A stretch of DNA of 64,000 nucleotides from Bog-473 sp963756025 (GTDB lineage: Bacteria > Actinomycetota > Acidimicrobiia > Acidimicrobiales > RAAP-2): assembly GCA_963756025.1 (NCBI GenBank), contig CAVWMF010000005.1:434001-498000 (forward strand), given 5' to 3'. Below are positions 26,265 to 35,045 of this stretch, in pieces. The notes under the pieces were generated by a model. The model saw only the letters and a program-made list of their open reading frames with translations, ran no database searches and was not told the origin of the DNA. Positions within the stretch are counted from its first letter, which is position 1, and every line of letters begins with the position of its first letter. The position numbers were made by a program, and so were the translations under genes.

Positions 26265-27224
26265 GTGCGCTACTCCCTGAGCGGCTCGACGGGCTTGACC
26301 TGGCCTCAGATCCGGGAGGCCGTTCAGCTGGGCGAGGAACTGGGTTTCGACACCTTCTATGCGGCGGACCACCTAATGGCGGTGGCCGGATTCGACGAGG
26401 ACGCCGGACTCCTCGACGCGGTCTCCCTCCTGCTTGCCCTTGCTCCGGTCACCACGACCCTGCGACTCGGCGCCATGGTGTCGCCTATCACCATCCGCCA
26501 CCCCGTGGTCCTGGCGCGCGCCATGCAGACGCTCGATCTCGTCAGTGGAGGCCGGGCCGAAGTGGGGGTCGGCGCGGGCTGGTCGCAGTCCGAACACGAG
26601 ATCTTCGGCTTGCCGTTCCCTGGAGCCCCTCGGCGCCTCGAGCTCCTCGAGGACGCCTGCCGCACGCTCGTCGCGCTCTGGGAGAGCCCCGATCCGGTCC
26701 GTAAGGAGGGGGATTTCCCGTTGCGCGGCGCCCGGCTCAGTCCACGGCCGGTCCAACCATTGATCCCCCTGTTGGTGGCCGGAGCTTCCGATCATGCGGT
26801 GCGCATCGCAGCACGTTGGGGTCGCGCCTGGAACGCCACCGGTTCGCCGTCCTTCTTGGGGGAGCGGGTGCAGCTCCTCCGAGAGGAAGAGACCACAGCT
26901 TCCAGGCCGGGGACAGTCGAGGTGACGGCCACGGTGCGGCTCGAGTTCGCTGAGACCGAAGCCGAGAGAGAGGCCAAGGCGGAGGCCGTGCGCGCTGCCC
27001 CTCGGGCCCGTTACGCGCAACGAGAGGTGTACCTGGCGGGGGAGGATCCCGTGGCTGCGTTGTATATCGGCCCGCTCCAGGGACTCGGGGCCTACATGGC
27101 ATCGTTGGAGGATGTCGGCGTCCAGCGCGCGTTGATCTCGATTCCTCGTCCGTGGGATCCCGAGCAGTTAGGGCGCCTCGCGGGCGAGCTCGGGTTGCCA
27201 GGAGCGAATGCATCCCTTGGCTGA
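26265..27224 (+). CDS. LLM class F420-dependent oxidoreductase
   Basis: This intact 319-residue luciferase-like (TIM-barrel) enzyme starts at GTG 26265, 11 bp after the P450 stop and with GAGAGG in front. Typical features are VRYSLSGSTGLTWPQIREAV, FDTFYAADHL, RLGAMVSPITIRHP, LDLVSGGRAEVGVGAGW and PLLVAGASDHAVRIAARWG. This group uses deazaflavin F420 (or FMN) for hydride transfer. F420-dependent members are expanded in actinobacteria that degrade steroids and other lipids. It is the only intact large gene in the 23.5-28.3 kb cluster. Confidence 0.88.
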   Translation: MRYSLSGSTGLTWPQIREAVQLGEELGFDTFYAADHLMAVAGFDEDAGLLDAVSLLLALAPVTTTLRLGAMVSPITIRHPVVLARAMQTLDLVSGGRAEVGVGAGWSQSEHEIFGLPFPGAPRRLELLEDACRTLVALWESPDPVRKEGDFPLRGARLSPRPVQPLIPLLVAGASDHAVRIAARWGRAWNATGSPSFLGERVQLLREEETTASRPGTVEVTATVRLEFAETEAEREAKAEAVRAAPRARYAQREVYLAGEDPVAALYIGPLQGLGAYMASLEDVGVQRALISIPRPWDPEQLGRLAGELGLPGANASLG

Positions 27225-27296
27225 GACACGGCTCAGGTAATTTCTTGGCCGTTTCCTTACATATTGCTCACAACGTCCTCACGATCGGGCCGCACA

Positions 27297-28248
27297 ATGA
27301 CTCCCATGAGGCGCACTGACCCTGAGCTGACCGACTCGAGTCACCTTCTGGGGGATGGGCCGGCTCTGCGATCCCGTGTGGCAACCGACGGCTATGTCTT
27401 CTTGCGCGAGCTCCTGCCGGCCGACCGACGTCCGGGCGGTCGGATCGGCAGGTCTGCGGTCCCTGCAACATGCGGGCTGGACCGCCTCGGGCGTCGACCC
27501 GATTGTGGCACCGCCCGTCTTGCCGGTCAGGGCGGTGCGGATGCGGGACGCGTTCGCCGATGCGGGCTACCGGAGGATCCTCGCCGCCCCGGCCTTCAAC
27601 GCCATCGCCTTCTCTCATGAGCTGGTCGACCTGATGGCGCACATTCTCGGGCCCATGGGGTTCTGCTACCCGTTGAAGATCCCGCGGGTGGTCTACCCGG
27701 CGGACCTCGTCCCAAGACAGCCCGGCAACTTCGTGCACAAGGATTACGGCGCGGTTCAGGACATGTTCACGTGCTGGGTTCCCCTTGGCGACGTGCCCCG
27801 CACCCTGGGTGGCCTGGCGCTGCGGCCCGGGAGTCACCATTCCGCCTCGGTGCGTCCGCGGCCTCTCGATCGTCTCGAGCGCGGGTGGCTGACCGCGGAC
27901 TATGCAGCGGGCGACGTCCTCGTCTTTCACTGCATGACGACCCACGCCGCGCTACCCAATCGAGAGGGACGCCTGCGGTTCTCCGGTGAATACCGCTGGC
28001 AACTCGCCGATCAGCCGGCACCCCGCCGCGTGGTCATCGGTCCGAATGGTCGTGAGATCGGCTCGCGGGTGTTCGGTCGGGCCGATTGGTGGCACTCGGT
28101 CAGCCGCGGGCTCACGTTGATGGACGGCGGGAGTCTCGAGGATGGGCCAGTGCTTCCTCGCCCCTTCACGCTTCGTGGCCATGGCCGGCACTGCCCGCAG
28201 GCGCTGACGAGGTCAGCAGAACGGCCGGCCACCTTTCACGTACGCTAG
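27297..28248 (+). pseudogene. Phytanoyl-CoA dioxygenase (PhyH) family protein, one frameshift
   Basis: The N-terminus from ATG 27297 (DGPALRSRVATDGYVFLREL) shifts frame near 27425, at a CCGACCGA duplication, into the body DVRAVGSAGLRSLQHAGW. The core shows the Fe(II)/2-oxoglutarate facial triad in FVHKDYGAVQD (HxD) and CMTTHAALPNREGRLRFSGEYRW (distal His and the 2OG-binding Arg). It also has WVPLGDVPRTLGGLALRPGSHH. Joined length is about 316 residues. Family members hydroxylate acyl-CoAs or small natural products. A single extra C explains the break, so an error is plausible. Confidence 0.75.
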
Positions 28249-28315
28249 GGAGCGCGGGGTCAGCGTGAGGCGGGTCGGCCGTCCGGTCGGTCGATCGGAA
28301 TGAAGGAGGGATGCT

Positions 28316-28621
28316 GTGAGTGTCATTGTCATCGTCCGATGTGCGGTTTCAGATGTCGGCAAGGCCGTCGAATATGCGAAGGGCAACGCGGACGTACCCG
28401 AGGACATCACGGCGTACGGCAAAAGCCTGGGTCAAATAGGGCACAGGATCGCCACCGACGGCAAGGACCTTGTCGTGATCGACGAGTGGCCGGACGCAGA
28501 CACATTCAATACGTTCTTCGCTGGGGCCACGAGGATGGGGGAGTTCCTCATCGGTGCAGGTGTCGTCGGAGAACCCGAGGTGACGATCCTCGATCCGCTG
28601 GACGTGCCTGGTACGTTCTGA
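28316..28621 (+). CDS. Small antibiotic-biosynthesis-monooxygenase-like (ferredoxin-fold dimeric) protein
   Basis: This 101-residue protein starts at GTG 28316, behind a very good ribosome binding site (GAAGGAGG). It reads as one ferredoxin-like alpha/beta repeat: VIVIVRCAVSD, a helix, LVVIDEWPDADTFNTFFAG, a helix, then GEPEVTILDPLDV. This resembles ABM/Dabb-type domains that dimerise around small hydrophobic ligands or haem. No catalytic residue can be named. It follows the PhyH-like gene on the same strand and may belong to that cluster. Confidence 0.65.
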   Translation: MSVIVIVRCAVSDVGKAVEYAKGNADVPEDITAYGKSLGQIGHRIATDGKDLVVIDEWPDADTFNTFFAGATRMGEFLIGAGVVGEPEVTILDPLDVPGTF

Positions 28622-28667
28622 TCCCGCCGGGCCGGGCGGCCCGATGTCCAGAAAGGCTCGTCGACGG

Positions 28668-29441
28668 TCAGATCGATGGTGCCCAATGCCGTCGATGTGC
28701 CTCTATTGACCAGGCTTCGATTGTTCGTGCGTCCGGACCAGCCGGCAGAGACTCGTCCCCGACCAGGGATGCGAGCGCTTCGTCGAGCTCAATTGTCCTC
28801 TTCCACCACTCATCGAATGGGACTTGTCCCTTGCGGAGGCGTCGCAGCCACTCGGCCGGCTCTCCCTGAATCGGAAGGGCGAGCCGGCCCGTGGTCAGCA
28901 GCTCCTGACACTGGAACCCGAGCCGAGAACAATGCATTGCGTATTTCGTGTCGAACCCGTATTCGCTGATGAGTTCTTCTCGCCCACCTCCTCCCCGGCG
29001 ACCGTGGCCACTTGCCCGCAGTCCGAGGAGCCTCTGACCTTGCGACTGCATGTACCCCCGGTAGCGCGGGATGACGTGTCGGCCGACAAATGCCGTACCT
29101 AGTTCCTGGAGACGACGCCCGTCATCCGTCGCATATTCGACGGGAGCCCACAGCGCCATAAGTACCGAGGGGTTGCCGGATGACGCCAAGCGCAGGAATC
29201 GGCGCAGTGAGTGCAGCGTTCGGTCGATGTCGCCCGGTCCGGATCGGCTCCCTTCCGGCTGTGTCCGCTGCATGACGGTAGGCATGCCTGCTTCGCGGAG
29301 TCCCAGCACTTGGGCCGCGCTCTCGACGACGACGCCCATCTCGTCGTGGTCCTCACCTCCGGGAAGTCCTGTGCCATGGGCGGTCGATCCGACCTCGACG
29401 AGAAGGATGGTGCCCTCCGGCAAGGGTGGGATCTCCGGCAT
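28668..29441 (-). CDS. Nucleotidyltransferase domain protein (RlaP/YcgL-like)
   Basis: A 257-residue protein with a polymerase-beta-type nucleotidyltransferase start: LVEVGSTAHGTGLPGGEDHDEMGVVV contains the GS motif and two metal-binding acidic positions. The rest (SLRRFLRLASSGNPSVLMALWAPVEY, then YGFDTKYAMHCSRLGFQCQELLTTGRL) matches the COG3541 group, some members of which sit in RNA repair operons. No RNA ligase or other repair gene is adjacent, so this copy is an orphan and its substrate is unknown. Confidence 0.8.
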   Translation of the reverse strand: MPEIPPLPEGTILLVEVGSTAHGTGLPGGEDHDEMGVVVESAAQVLGLREAGMPTVMQRTQPEGSRSGPGDIDRTLHSLRRFLRLASSGNPSVLMALWAPVEYATDDGRRLQELGTAFVGRHVIPRYRGYMQSQGQRLLGLRASGHGRRGGGGREELISEYGFDTKYAMHCSRLGFQCQELLTTGRLALPIQGEPAEWLRRLRKGQVPFDEWWKRTIELDEALASLVGDESLPAGPDARTIEAWSIEAHRRHWAPSI

Positions 29442-29544
29442 GAGTGAGATTATCTCTCATCCGAGGATCTGTCCGGTCCGAAGGTGGTCAGAATAGGCAC
29501 ATGCGACAGATCGACGGACGGTGCCTGACCTCATGCGAGCAGCC

Positions 29545-30249
29545 ATGAGCTCAGTTCCGGGGAACGCGGCTGTTCTCCTGATCGGCGCCTCCCGCGGCTT
29601 GGGTTACGCCATCGCGGCGGAGTACATCGACCGCGGGTCTTACGTTCTGGCGACCGTGCGTGGTCCCAGCCGCACCAAGCTGCACGAGCTGCAAGAGACG
29701 GCCGGAGGGCAACTGGAAATTGAACACGTCGACATCAACGTGCCGGAGCAGGTCATTGCCCTCCGTGATCGGATCGGCGTCCGCAGGTTCGACCTCCTCT
29801 TCGTCAATGCGGGCGTCACCACGCACCCAGAGGAGACCGCCGCGGGTGTCACGACCGAAGAGTTCACCCGCCTGATGGTGACGAACGCGCTGAGCCCGAT
29901 GCGGGTCATTGAAACGCTCGGTGACCTCATCGATCCGCACGGGACCATCGCCATCATGTCCTCCGGTCAAGGCAGTATTGCCAACAACGAACGGGGAGGC
30001 TTCGAGATCTACCGAGCGAGCAAGTCCGCCCTCAACCGGCTCATGCGCAGTTACGCTGCCCATCACCACGACACCGGCCGCACACTGCTTCTGATGGCGC
30101 CCGGCTGGGTCAAGACCGAACTCGGAGGGCCCGACGCTCCCCTCGCCGTCAGTGAGAGCGTCCCCAACCTGGTTACGACCATCGACGCCCAGCGCGGCCG
30201 AACCGGGCTGCAATACCTCGACTATCTCGGCCGTGCCGTCGCCTGGTGA
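29545..30249 (+). CDS. SDR family NAD(P)-dependent oxidoreductase
   Basis: This short-chain dehydrogenase/reductase has the Rossmann nucleotide motif LIGASRGLG, the VNAG stabilising motif, catalytic Ser in IMSSGQG and YRASK (Tyr and Lys). The catalytic set is complete. I use ATG 29545, which leaves about 12 residues before the glycine motif. GTG 29521 and ATG 29533 are also in frame. The Arg after GAS and the lack of an acidic residue after strand 2 lean towards NADPH, but this is a weak inference. The substrate is unknown. Confidence 0.85.
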   Translation: MSSVPGNAAVLLIGASRGLGYAIAAEYIDRGSYVLATVRGPSRTKLHELQETAGGQLEIEHVDINVPEQVIALRDRIGVRRFDLLFVNAGVTTHPEETAAGVTTEEFTRLMVTNALSPMRVIETLGDLIDPHGTIAIMSSGQGSIANNERGGFEIYRASKSALNRLMRSYAAHHHDTGRTLLLMAPGWVKTELGGPDAPLAVSESVPNLVTTIDAQRGRTGLQYLDYLGRAVAW

Positions 30250-30280
30250 TCGTCGAGGGGTCTCCGTCCGCACCTCGAGC

Positions 30281-31219
30281 TCAGCGTTCCCTCGCCCACG
30301 CGGCCATCTGGTCCATCGCGTTCCCACCGTCCTGCGGCATGTGTGCCCCGAACTCCCGGTAGAGGCAGCCGACATTGACCACCACCCGCTCATCCTCGCT
30401 CCATCCCGAATACGGGCCGAGGTCGATGTCGCGGGCTGCATCGGTGGCGCTCATGCCGGCATCGAACCGCCGTCGGGTCTCAACGGTCAGGTGCTCGAAA
30501 TATCCCTTCAGGTCAGCCAAGGATGCGGCTCCCGCCAGAGGTCCATGCCCAGGAACGACAGTGACCGGTTCCAGGGCCAATATCCGGTCGCACGCCGCGA
30601 TCCAGTTGGAGACCGGGCCGGCCCATACGATCGGGTGGCCGCCGTGAAAGAGGATGTCCCCGGTAAAGACGATCCCTTCGTCGGGCAGGTGCACGACCAC
30701 GTCACCGGCCGTGTGGGCCGGTCCAACCTCGACGAGGCTCACCTCCCGCCCCCCGATGGCGAGATCCAGCCGTCCGGTGAAGGTCCGGGTGGGTAGAGCA
30801 GCTTGTATGCCTTCGAAGTCGAACGGTCCGAATATCCGAGCCAAGAAGGCCCCGGTGTCGCCCATGTCGGGGGCCGCTCTCATCATTTGAGCGATACCGG
30901 TAGGCGGAAGTTCGAGCATCTCCGCCGCGGCACGAGTGGAAGCAATGATCTCGGCTCCCGACACGAGCGAGTTGCCGAACCAGTGGTCGCCGTTCGCGTG
31001 GGTGTTGACCAAGGTGTCGATGCTGTTCGCCGCAGCGGTCACCCGGCGCATCGAGGTGAGCATTTCTGCCGTGAGTTTCAAATCGAACAGAGTGTCGACC
31101 AGAAGCGACTGGTCCCCGTCGGTGATCAGACCGGCGTTGGACCACCCCCAACCGCCGTCGGGTTGGAGGTATGCCCAGACGCCGTCCGCCACCTCGTGCA
31201 TCCCCTTCTGGTACTTCAT
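30281..31219 (-). CDS. MBL fold metallo-hydrolase
   Basis: About 312 residues from ATG 31219 (MKYQKGMHEVADGVWAYLQ). Earlier in-frame codons run through a Ser/Thr-rich stretch that overlaps the next gene. The metallo-beta-lactamase fold motif is THANGDHWFGN, in which the first usual HxH is reduced to one His before the DH pair. Other metal ligands are in VGPAHTAGDVVVHLP, VFTGDILFHGG and the last His in VVPGHGPLAG. The family covers thioesterases, lactonases and others. The substrate is unknown. The missing first-motif His may mean single-metal use. Confidence 0.82.
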   Translation of the reverse strand: MKYQKGMHEVADGVWAYLQPDGGWGWSNAGLITDGDQSLLVDTLFDLKLTAEMLTSMRRVTAAANSIDTLVNTHANGDHWFGNSLVSGAEIIASTRAAAEMLELPPTGIAQMMRAAPDMGDTGAFLARIFGPFDFEGIQAALPTRTFTGRLDLAIGGREVSLVEVGPAHTAGDVVVHLPDEGIVFTGDILFHGGHPIVWAGPVSNWIAACDRILALEPVTVVPGHGPLAGAASLADLKGYFEHLTVETRRRFDAGMSATDAARDIDLGPYSGWSEDERVVVNVGCLYREFGAHMPQDGGNAMDQMAAWARER

Positions 31220-31226
31220 CGCCCGC

Positions 31227-31478
31227 TCATGCTGGCTGGCGACGAACCTTGCGCCTGGTGAAGAGGAGGTAGAAGCCGCCGAGGAAGAATCCGAGGCCAA
31301 TCAGCCAAGAGATCACGATGACGACAATCCATGCTGTCTTGTGAGAACCCGCTCTGTAGAAGGCGGCTGCCGGGCGACTCGCGGCATCGATAATGGCCCA
31401 GAGCGGCACGCCCACGCCGCATACCAGGACGACGAGGGCGATCAAAGGACCGGAACCGAATACGGTCGCCAACTCCAT
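31227..31478 (-). CDS. Small two-helix membrane protein
   Basis: An 83-residue protein with two hydrophobic helices (LIALVVLVCGVGVPLWAIID and AWIVVIVISWLIGLGFFLGGFYLL) and a basic C-terminus RRKVRRQPA. The first helix followed by WAIIDAASRP recalls the phospholipase D N-terminal/DUF2516-like small membrane proteins of actinobacteria. It lies 7 bp upstream of the MBL gene on the same strand, so the two are probably co-transcribed. No function can be assigned. Confidence 0.65.
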   Translation of the reverse strand: MELATVFGSGPLIALVVLVCGVGVPLWAIIDAASRPAAAFYRAGSHKTAWIVVIVISWLIGLGFFLGGFYLLFTRRKVRRQPA

Positions 31479-31638
31479 TGAACTCCCTTCCTCGACGACG
31501 CGTCCGTCAGAACGAATGGTACCTGCTGCTCTTCCTCCATCGTCGAAGAATCCATGAAGATTCCGGGCGGATTCAGCCGGGATTGCCTGGCCGACGGGTC
31601 TGAACCGGCGCTGTGGGCGCGCCTACGATGGGCATCTC

Positions 31639-32145
31639 ATGCCGCTCACGCTGAGGCCGTTCGACGCAGATGACGAAGGAGCGGCGGTGGCGGCCCACGT
31701 GGCCATGGCGGCAGACGGCGACGCGAACTTCCTCTTGGGATACCAACCGGAAATGTCATGGCCTGATTGGCTCGCTCACATTTCGTACTACCGGATCGGC
31801 GCGAATCTTCCCCAGGACAGAGTCCGTGCCGACTTCCTCGCCGCGGAGGTTGATGGAGAACTGGTCGGCCGTGTGTCGGTCCGATTCGCGCTTAACGACT
31901 GGCTGGCGCGCCAAGGTGGTCATGTGGGTTACGCCGTGCTGCCGAACTCCCGACGCAAAGGCTATGCAACAGAGATGCTTCGCCAGGCCGTCGCTCTCGC
32001 ACACCTTGGCGGCGTTGACCGAGTTCTGGTCGTGTGCGCCGAGGGCAATGTCGGATCAGCCACCGTCATCGAGCGCTGTGGAGGCGTCTTTGAAGGTCCG
32101 TCCGTGGACGAGAGCGGAACGGCGATACGTAGGTACTGGGTCTGA
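31639..32145 (+). CDS. GNAT family N-acetyltransferase
   Basis: A 168-residue GNAT acetyltransferase. Strand 4 and motif A read GGHVGYAVLPNSRRKGYATEMLRQAVALA, with the acetyl-CoA pyrophosphate loop RRKGYA. Motif B follows in RVLVVCAEGNVGSATVIERCGGVFEG. This sub-group resembles RimJ-like and predicted amino-group acetyltransferases. The substrate is unknown. It is divergent from the membrane protein/MBL pair. Confidence 0.85.
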   Translation: MPLTLRPFDADDEGAAVAAHVAMAADGDANFLLGYQPEMSWPDWLAHISYYRIGANLPQDRVRADFLAAEVDGELVGRVSVRFALNDWLARQGGHVGYAVLPNSRRKGYATEMLRQAVALAHLGGVDRVLVVCAEGNVGSATVIERCGGVFEGPSVDESGTAIRRYWV

Positions 32146-32164
32146 CCGGCGTTGACGACGGCCG

Positions 32165-32644
32165 CTATGAACCAGCCTTGGCGCATGCACCGGAGGTCCC
32201 GTACGGAACGGGGGTCGACGAGGTTGGCGCAGCGATCATCACGACGCCCCCGACGATCGAGATCGTATAAGCGGGGCTTGATGGAAACGAGACCAGAAAC
32301 GGAGAGGGTCCCGAGGTCAGGAGTGCGGGCGTGACAGCCGCAGCGGCAACGTCGTGCAGTGTGCTGTAGTCCTGAATAGCGGTCTGCACCTCCGCGGCGT
32401 TCGATTCGCACGCCGCCACAGTGCTCTGTTGGCCTATCACGCCGATGTTCCCCGCGGTCGTTCCGACCGTCGTGCCAGCTGTCGTTCCGGCTGTGGTACC
32501 TGATGTTGTTCCAGCGGTCGTCCCGCTCAGTGACGAGACCGCCACCACGGCGGAAATTCCGAGGATGGCGACGACCAGGAGGAGCCCCATCAGATTGAAG
32601 CCGAAGCCGACGTTGATCCCCTTGCCTCCCCGCGTGCCGAACAT
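32165..32644 (-). CDS. Type IV prepilin-like protein lacking the position-5 glutamate
   Basis: About 159 residues from ATG 32644, behind AGAAGGGA. The N-terminus is GINVGFGFNLMGLLLVVAILG, with the glycine and hydrophobic helix of a class III cleavage site, but with Gly where the nearly invariant Glu5 of pilins should be. A spacer of repeated GTTAGTTSGTTAG units follows. The C-terminal part (VAACESNAAEVQTAIQDYSTLHD, then PAYTISIVGGVVMIA and CAKAGS) resembles the globular end of Acidimicrobiia pilin-like proteins (VqTAi.aY). It may be a minor pilin-like exported protein or a membrane-anchored derivative. No pilus assembly gene is nearby. Confidence 0.65.
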   Translation of the reverse strand: MFGTRGGKGINVGFGFNLMGLLLVVAILGISAVVAVSSLSGTTAGTTSGTTAGTTAGTTVGTTAGNIGVIGQQSTVAACESNAAEVQTAIQDYSTLHDVAAAAVTPALLTSGPSPFLVSFPSSPAYTISIVGGVVMIAAPTSSTPVPYGTSGACAKAGS

Positions 32645-32852
32645 ATCCGTTTCCCTTCTCGCATAGCAATGGGACACTTGAAGAGCGTCAATGCTCGAAC
32701 ATCGGATCTTCGTCACCAGAACCATATGGATCACGTCACAATTCCAGCCAAACGTTCACTCAAAGCTTTCCCAATTGAGCTTCAGGAGCGCCGTACCTGG
32801 CTGAGGCCGGACCGAGGCGAAGTGGGGGGTCCTGCATGAAAGTCTGCGGGGC

Positions 32853-33401
32853 ATGAGGGCCCTAGAGATCTTTTTCGCTGTCGCATGGGCCGCGTTCTGG
32901 ATCTATTGGCTCGCAGCGGCCTTTTCGATGAAAGCGGGGCGCGTTCCGTGGTCCCGTGAGCTGGGTATCAGGGCGGTGATCGTCGTCCTTGTCATCGTCT
33001 TGGCTCGCTTCGGGGTCTTTCGCGGTCATGGGTTGCATACAGATCGGTGGCGAGCCGGCCTCGGCATCGTGCTCTTCGTTCTCGGGCTGGGGTTCGCGAT
33101 CTGGGCCCGCCTGCACATCGGTCGCAACTGGGGTACCCCGATGACGCGGAAGGACGACCCCGAGCTGGTGTGCAGTGGCCCCTACCGCCTCGTCCGTCAC
33201 CCCATCTACTCCGGCATCCTCCTCGCCGGCGCCGGCACGGCGGTGGCGCTGAGTTGGCAATGGCTCATCCCAGTGCTCCTCGCCGGGGTCTACTTCGTCT
33301 ACAGCGCGACCGTCGAAGAGCGCTACCTGACCGAGCAGTTCCCCGAGTCGTACCCTGCCTACAAGCGCTCGACTAAGATGCTCGTGCCCTTCGTCTTTTG
33401 A
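32853..33401 (+). CDS. Isoprenylcysteine carboxyl methyltransferase (ICMT/PEMT-like) family protein
   Basis: A 182-residue integral membrane protein with about five hydrophobic segments. The C-terminal catalytic signature of the family is present: GPYRLVRHPIYSGIL (SAM and substrate site), then VEERYLTEQFPESYPAYKRSTK. Bacterial members methylate lipids or small hydrophobic molecules, and most are uncharacterised. A single gene with its own upstream gap of about 110 bp. Confidence 0.88.
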   Translation: MRALEIFFAVAWAAFWIYWLAAAFSMKAGRVPWSRELGIRAVIVVLVIVLARFGVFRGHGLHTDRWRAGLGIVLFVLGLGFAIWARLHIGRNWGTPMTRKDDPELVCSGPYRLVRHPIYSGILLAGAGTAVALSWQWLIPVLLAGVYFVYSATVEERYLTEQFPESYPAYKRSTKMLVPFVF

Positions 33402-33413
33402 GGTCGGGCGGCT

Positions 33414-33860
33414 CTACTCGACGGCAGTGTTCAAGGCGTCCGTGATCTCGTTTATCGCCGCCTGTTCGGCTTCGCTTATTTCTTGACCATGTTCACGGTG
33501 CGCAGCTGCGACCTTATGGGAGAGCGTGACGATGAACTGGCGGTACTCCTCGACCTCCTCCGGGCTGGCCTTCTTGTGCAGCAGAGCGACCGAGTCGCGC
33601 ACGTGTTGGAGTCCTTGGCGCTTGAGTTCTTCGGCAGAGTGATAGTGGGTGTGATCGCGTTCGGGTTTCGCGGCAACGATCGCGTCGAGCAGTTCGCTCT
33701 GTCCGTGTTGTTGGCGTGCCTCGACATACGCCTTCGCCATGGCGATCGTCTCGCGAAACGAGCCACCTCGTTGGGCAGTCACCACGATCATTCCGGCACT
33801 TGGCGGGGCTTCCAGAACCAGTTGCCATTCCTCAACCGTGAAATCAGACTTCGAGGTCAT
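33414..33860 (-). CDS. Conserved hypothetical helical protein
   Basis: About 148 residues from ATG 33860, which has GGAGA nine bases upstream (an in-frame ATG at 33881 lies further out). The protein is all-helical and charged: SAGMIVVTAQRGGSFRETIAMAKAYVEAR, then YHSAEELKRQGLQHVRDSVALLHKKASPEEVEEYRQF and VAAAHREHGQEISEAEQAAINEI. I have the impression of a widespread actinobacterial/proteobacterial family without a known function, and can name no motif. It converges on the ICMT gene. Confidence 0.7.
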   Translation of the reverse strand: MTSKSDFTVEEWQLVLEAPPSAGMIVVTAQRGGSFRETIAMAKAYVEARQQHGQSELLDAIVAAKPERDHTHYHSAEELKRQGLQHVRDSVALLHKKASPEEVEEYRQFIVTLSHKVAAAHREHGQEISEAEQAAINEITDALNTAVE

Positions 33861-34072
33861 CGCCAATCTCCAATCGAACAATCGGTAGTTCTTCCTTCAC
33901 GCACCGTAGCGTTCGGTCGTGCCGGCGTGTGCATCAGCCGGACCTGACGAGGTGCGGACCACGCTCTCGCCTATGTGAGCCGCCTGTGAGCACCGCGTGA
34001 GCAGATTCGCTCATGCTCGATGGAGCACCCAGTCGGGCAAGTTCTGGGGCTCAAGGAGAAAGGGAGACCTCA

Positions 34073-34972
34073 ATGTCATCTACTCGTCGGGGTATCGCGG
34101 TGAAGGACCTTTTTGGTGGGAGGTTTCTCGACCCGGAATCCGTGCTGGGCTCGATGCGCACGCTGGAAGAGCGCCTCGTCGCCGAGTTCAAGGAGCGGAC
34201 CCGCATCAACGCCGAAATAGCGGAACAAGCACGCAAGGGAGCGGGTCGGATCCTGACCCAGACGAACGAGGACCAGGGCGATGGTGACGCCGTGGCCGGA
34301 TTGCGGAATATCGCAGCGAAGCTCCGGGATAGGGAGCTGCGGGAGCCGCATCGTGCGGATGCAAAAGAAGGCGTGTACGTCGGCTCGATCGGAGCGGTCG
34401 TCAATCCGCCCTTCGATTACCAGTGGACCTGGAGCGCCGTAGACGGCAACCCGGCCGACAACACCGAATCTGCGAATAGGAACTCGGGAAAGATGTCGCT
34501 CACCTTCGATACTGACGATAGCGACAACAGTTCGAGCATCAGCGGTAGGGCCGCGGTGGGGATCTACTTCTACCCACCCGCCGACAATGGCACGCTGCAG
34601 ATCTGGTCGTCGCCGGCGTACACCGACCAGTGGTATGACATCTGCTCGTTTGACAGTGCCCACGCCGATGGTTGGATTGGTCTCTATGTCGCAAGCTATG
34701 ACCTGACGGGCGCCCCGACAGGTGCGGTGGTTGACCAACAGGTGACTCTCTGGAGCGACAGCTCTTGGTGGTCCGGCGGTACGGGCCAGGGCTCGAATGC
34801 CGGCTTCGGGCTCTATGCGCCGCCGCTGCAGGTCGATCAGGATCACCAGTACGTCATCTGGGTTTGGGTGGGCGGCGACGTCTCGGCACAGGGATGGGGC
34901 ACGTTCAGTGGCAGCGGTGCGGGAGACCAATTGAGGGTGACAGTGCCGTCCATCCGTTGGGAGCTCGGCTGA
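34073..34972 (+). CDS. Hypothetical protein with N-terminal helical region and aromatic-rich beta domain
   Basis: 299 residues from ATG 34073, preceded by AAGGAGAAAGGGA. There is no signal peptide or membrane segment. Residues 1-100 look helical and charged (SMRTLEERLVAEFKERTRINAEIAEQ). Residues ~105-299 are Trp/Tyr/Asp/Ser-rich with alternating strands (FDYQWTWSAVDGNP, then AAVGIYFYPPADNGTLQIWSSPAYTDQWYDI and HQYVIWVWVGGDVSAQGWG), like a lectin or jelly-roll sandwich. I do not recognise the family. Its base composition looks lower in GC than its neighbours. Confidence 0.65.
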   Translation: MSSTRRGIAVKDLFGGRFLDPESVLGSMRTLEERLVAEFKERTRINAEIAEQARKGAGRILTQTNEDQGDGDAVAGLRNIAAKLRDRELREPHRADAKEGVYVGSIGAVVNPPFDYQWTWSAVDGNPADNTESANRNSGKMSLTFDTDDSDNSSSISGRAAVGIYFYPPADNGTLQIWSSPAYTDQWYDICSFDSAHADGWIGLYVASYDLTGAPTGAVVDQQVTLWSDSSWWSGGTGQGSNAGFGLYAPPLQVDQDHQYVIWVWVGGDVSAQGWGTFSGSGAGDQLRVTVPSIRWELG

Positions 34973-35045
34973 CGGTCCTTTGGCTCCGAGGACCGTCCAG
35001 TCGTGCTGCAAGGCGCACCCCCGAGGCGGCGATATACGATTCTCT

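Noticed and set aside
28668..29441. RNA repair operon built on the RlaP-like nucleotidyltransferase
   Set aside because: No RNA ligase, RtcB or helicase lies beside it; neighbours are an ABM-like protein and an SDR.
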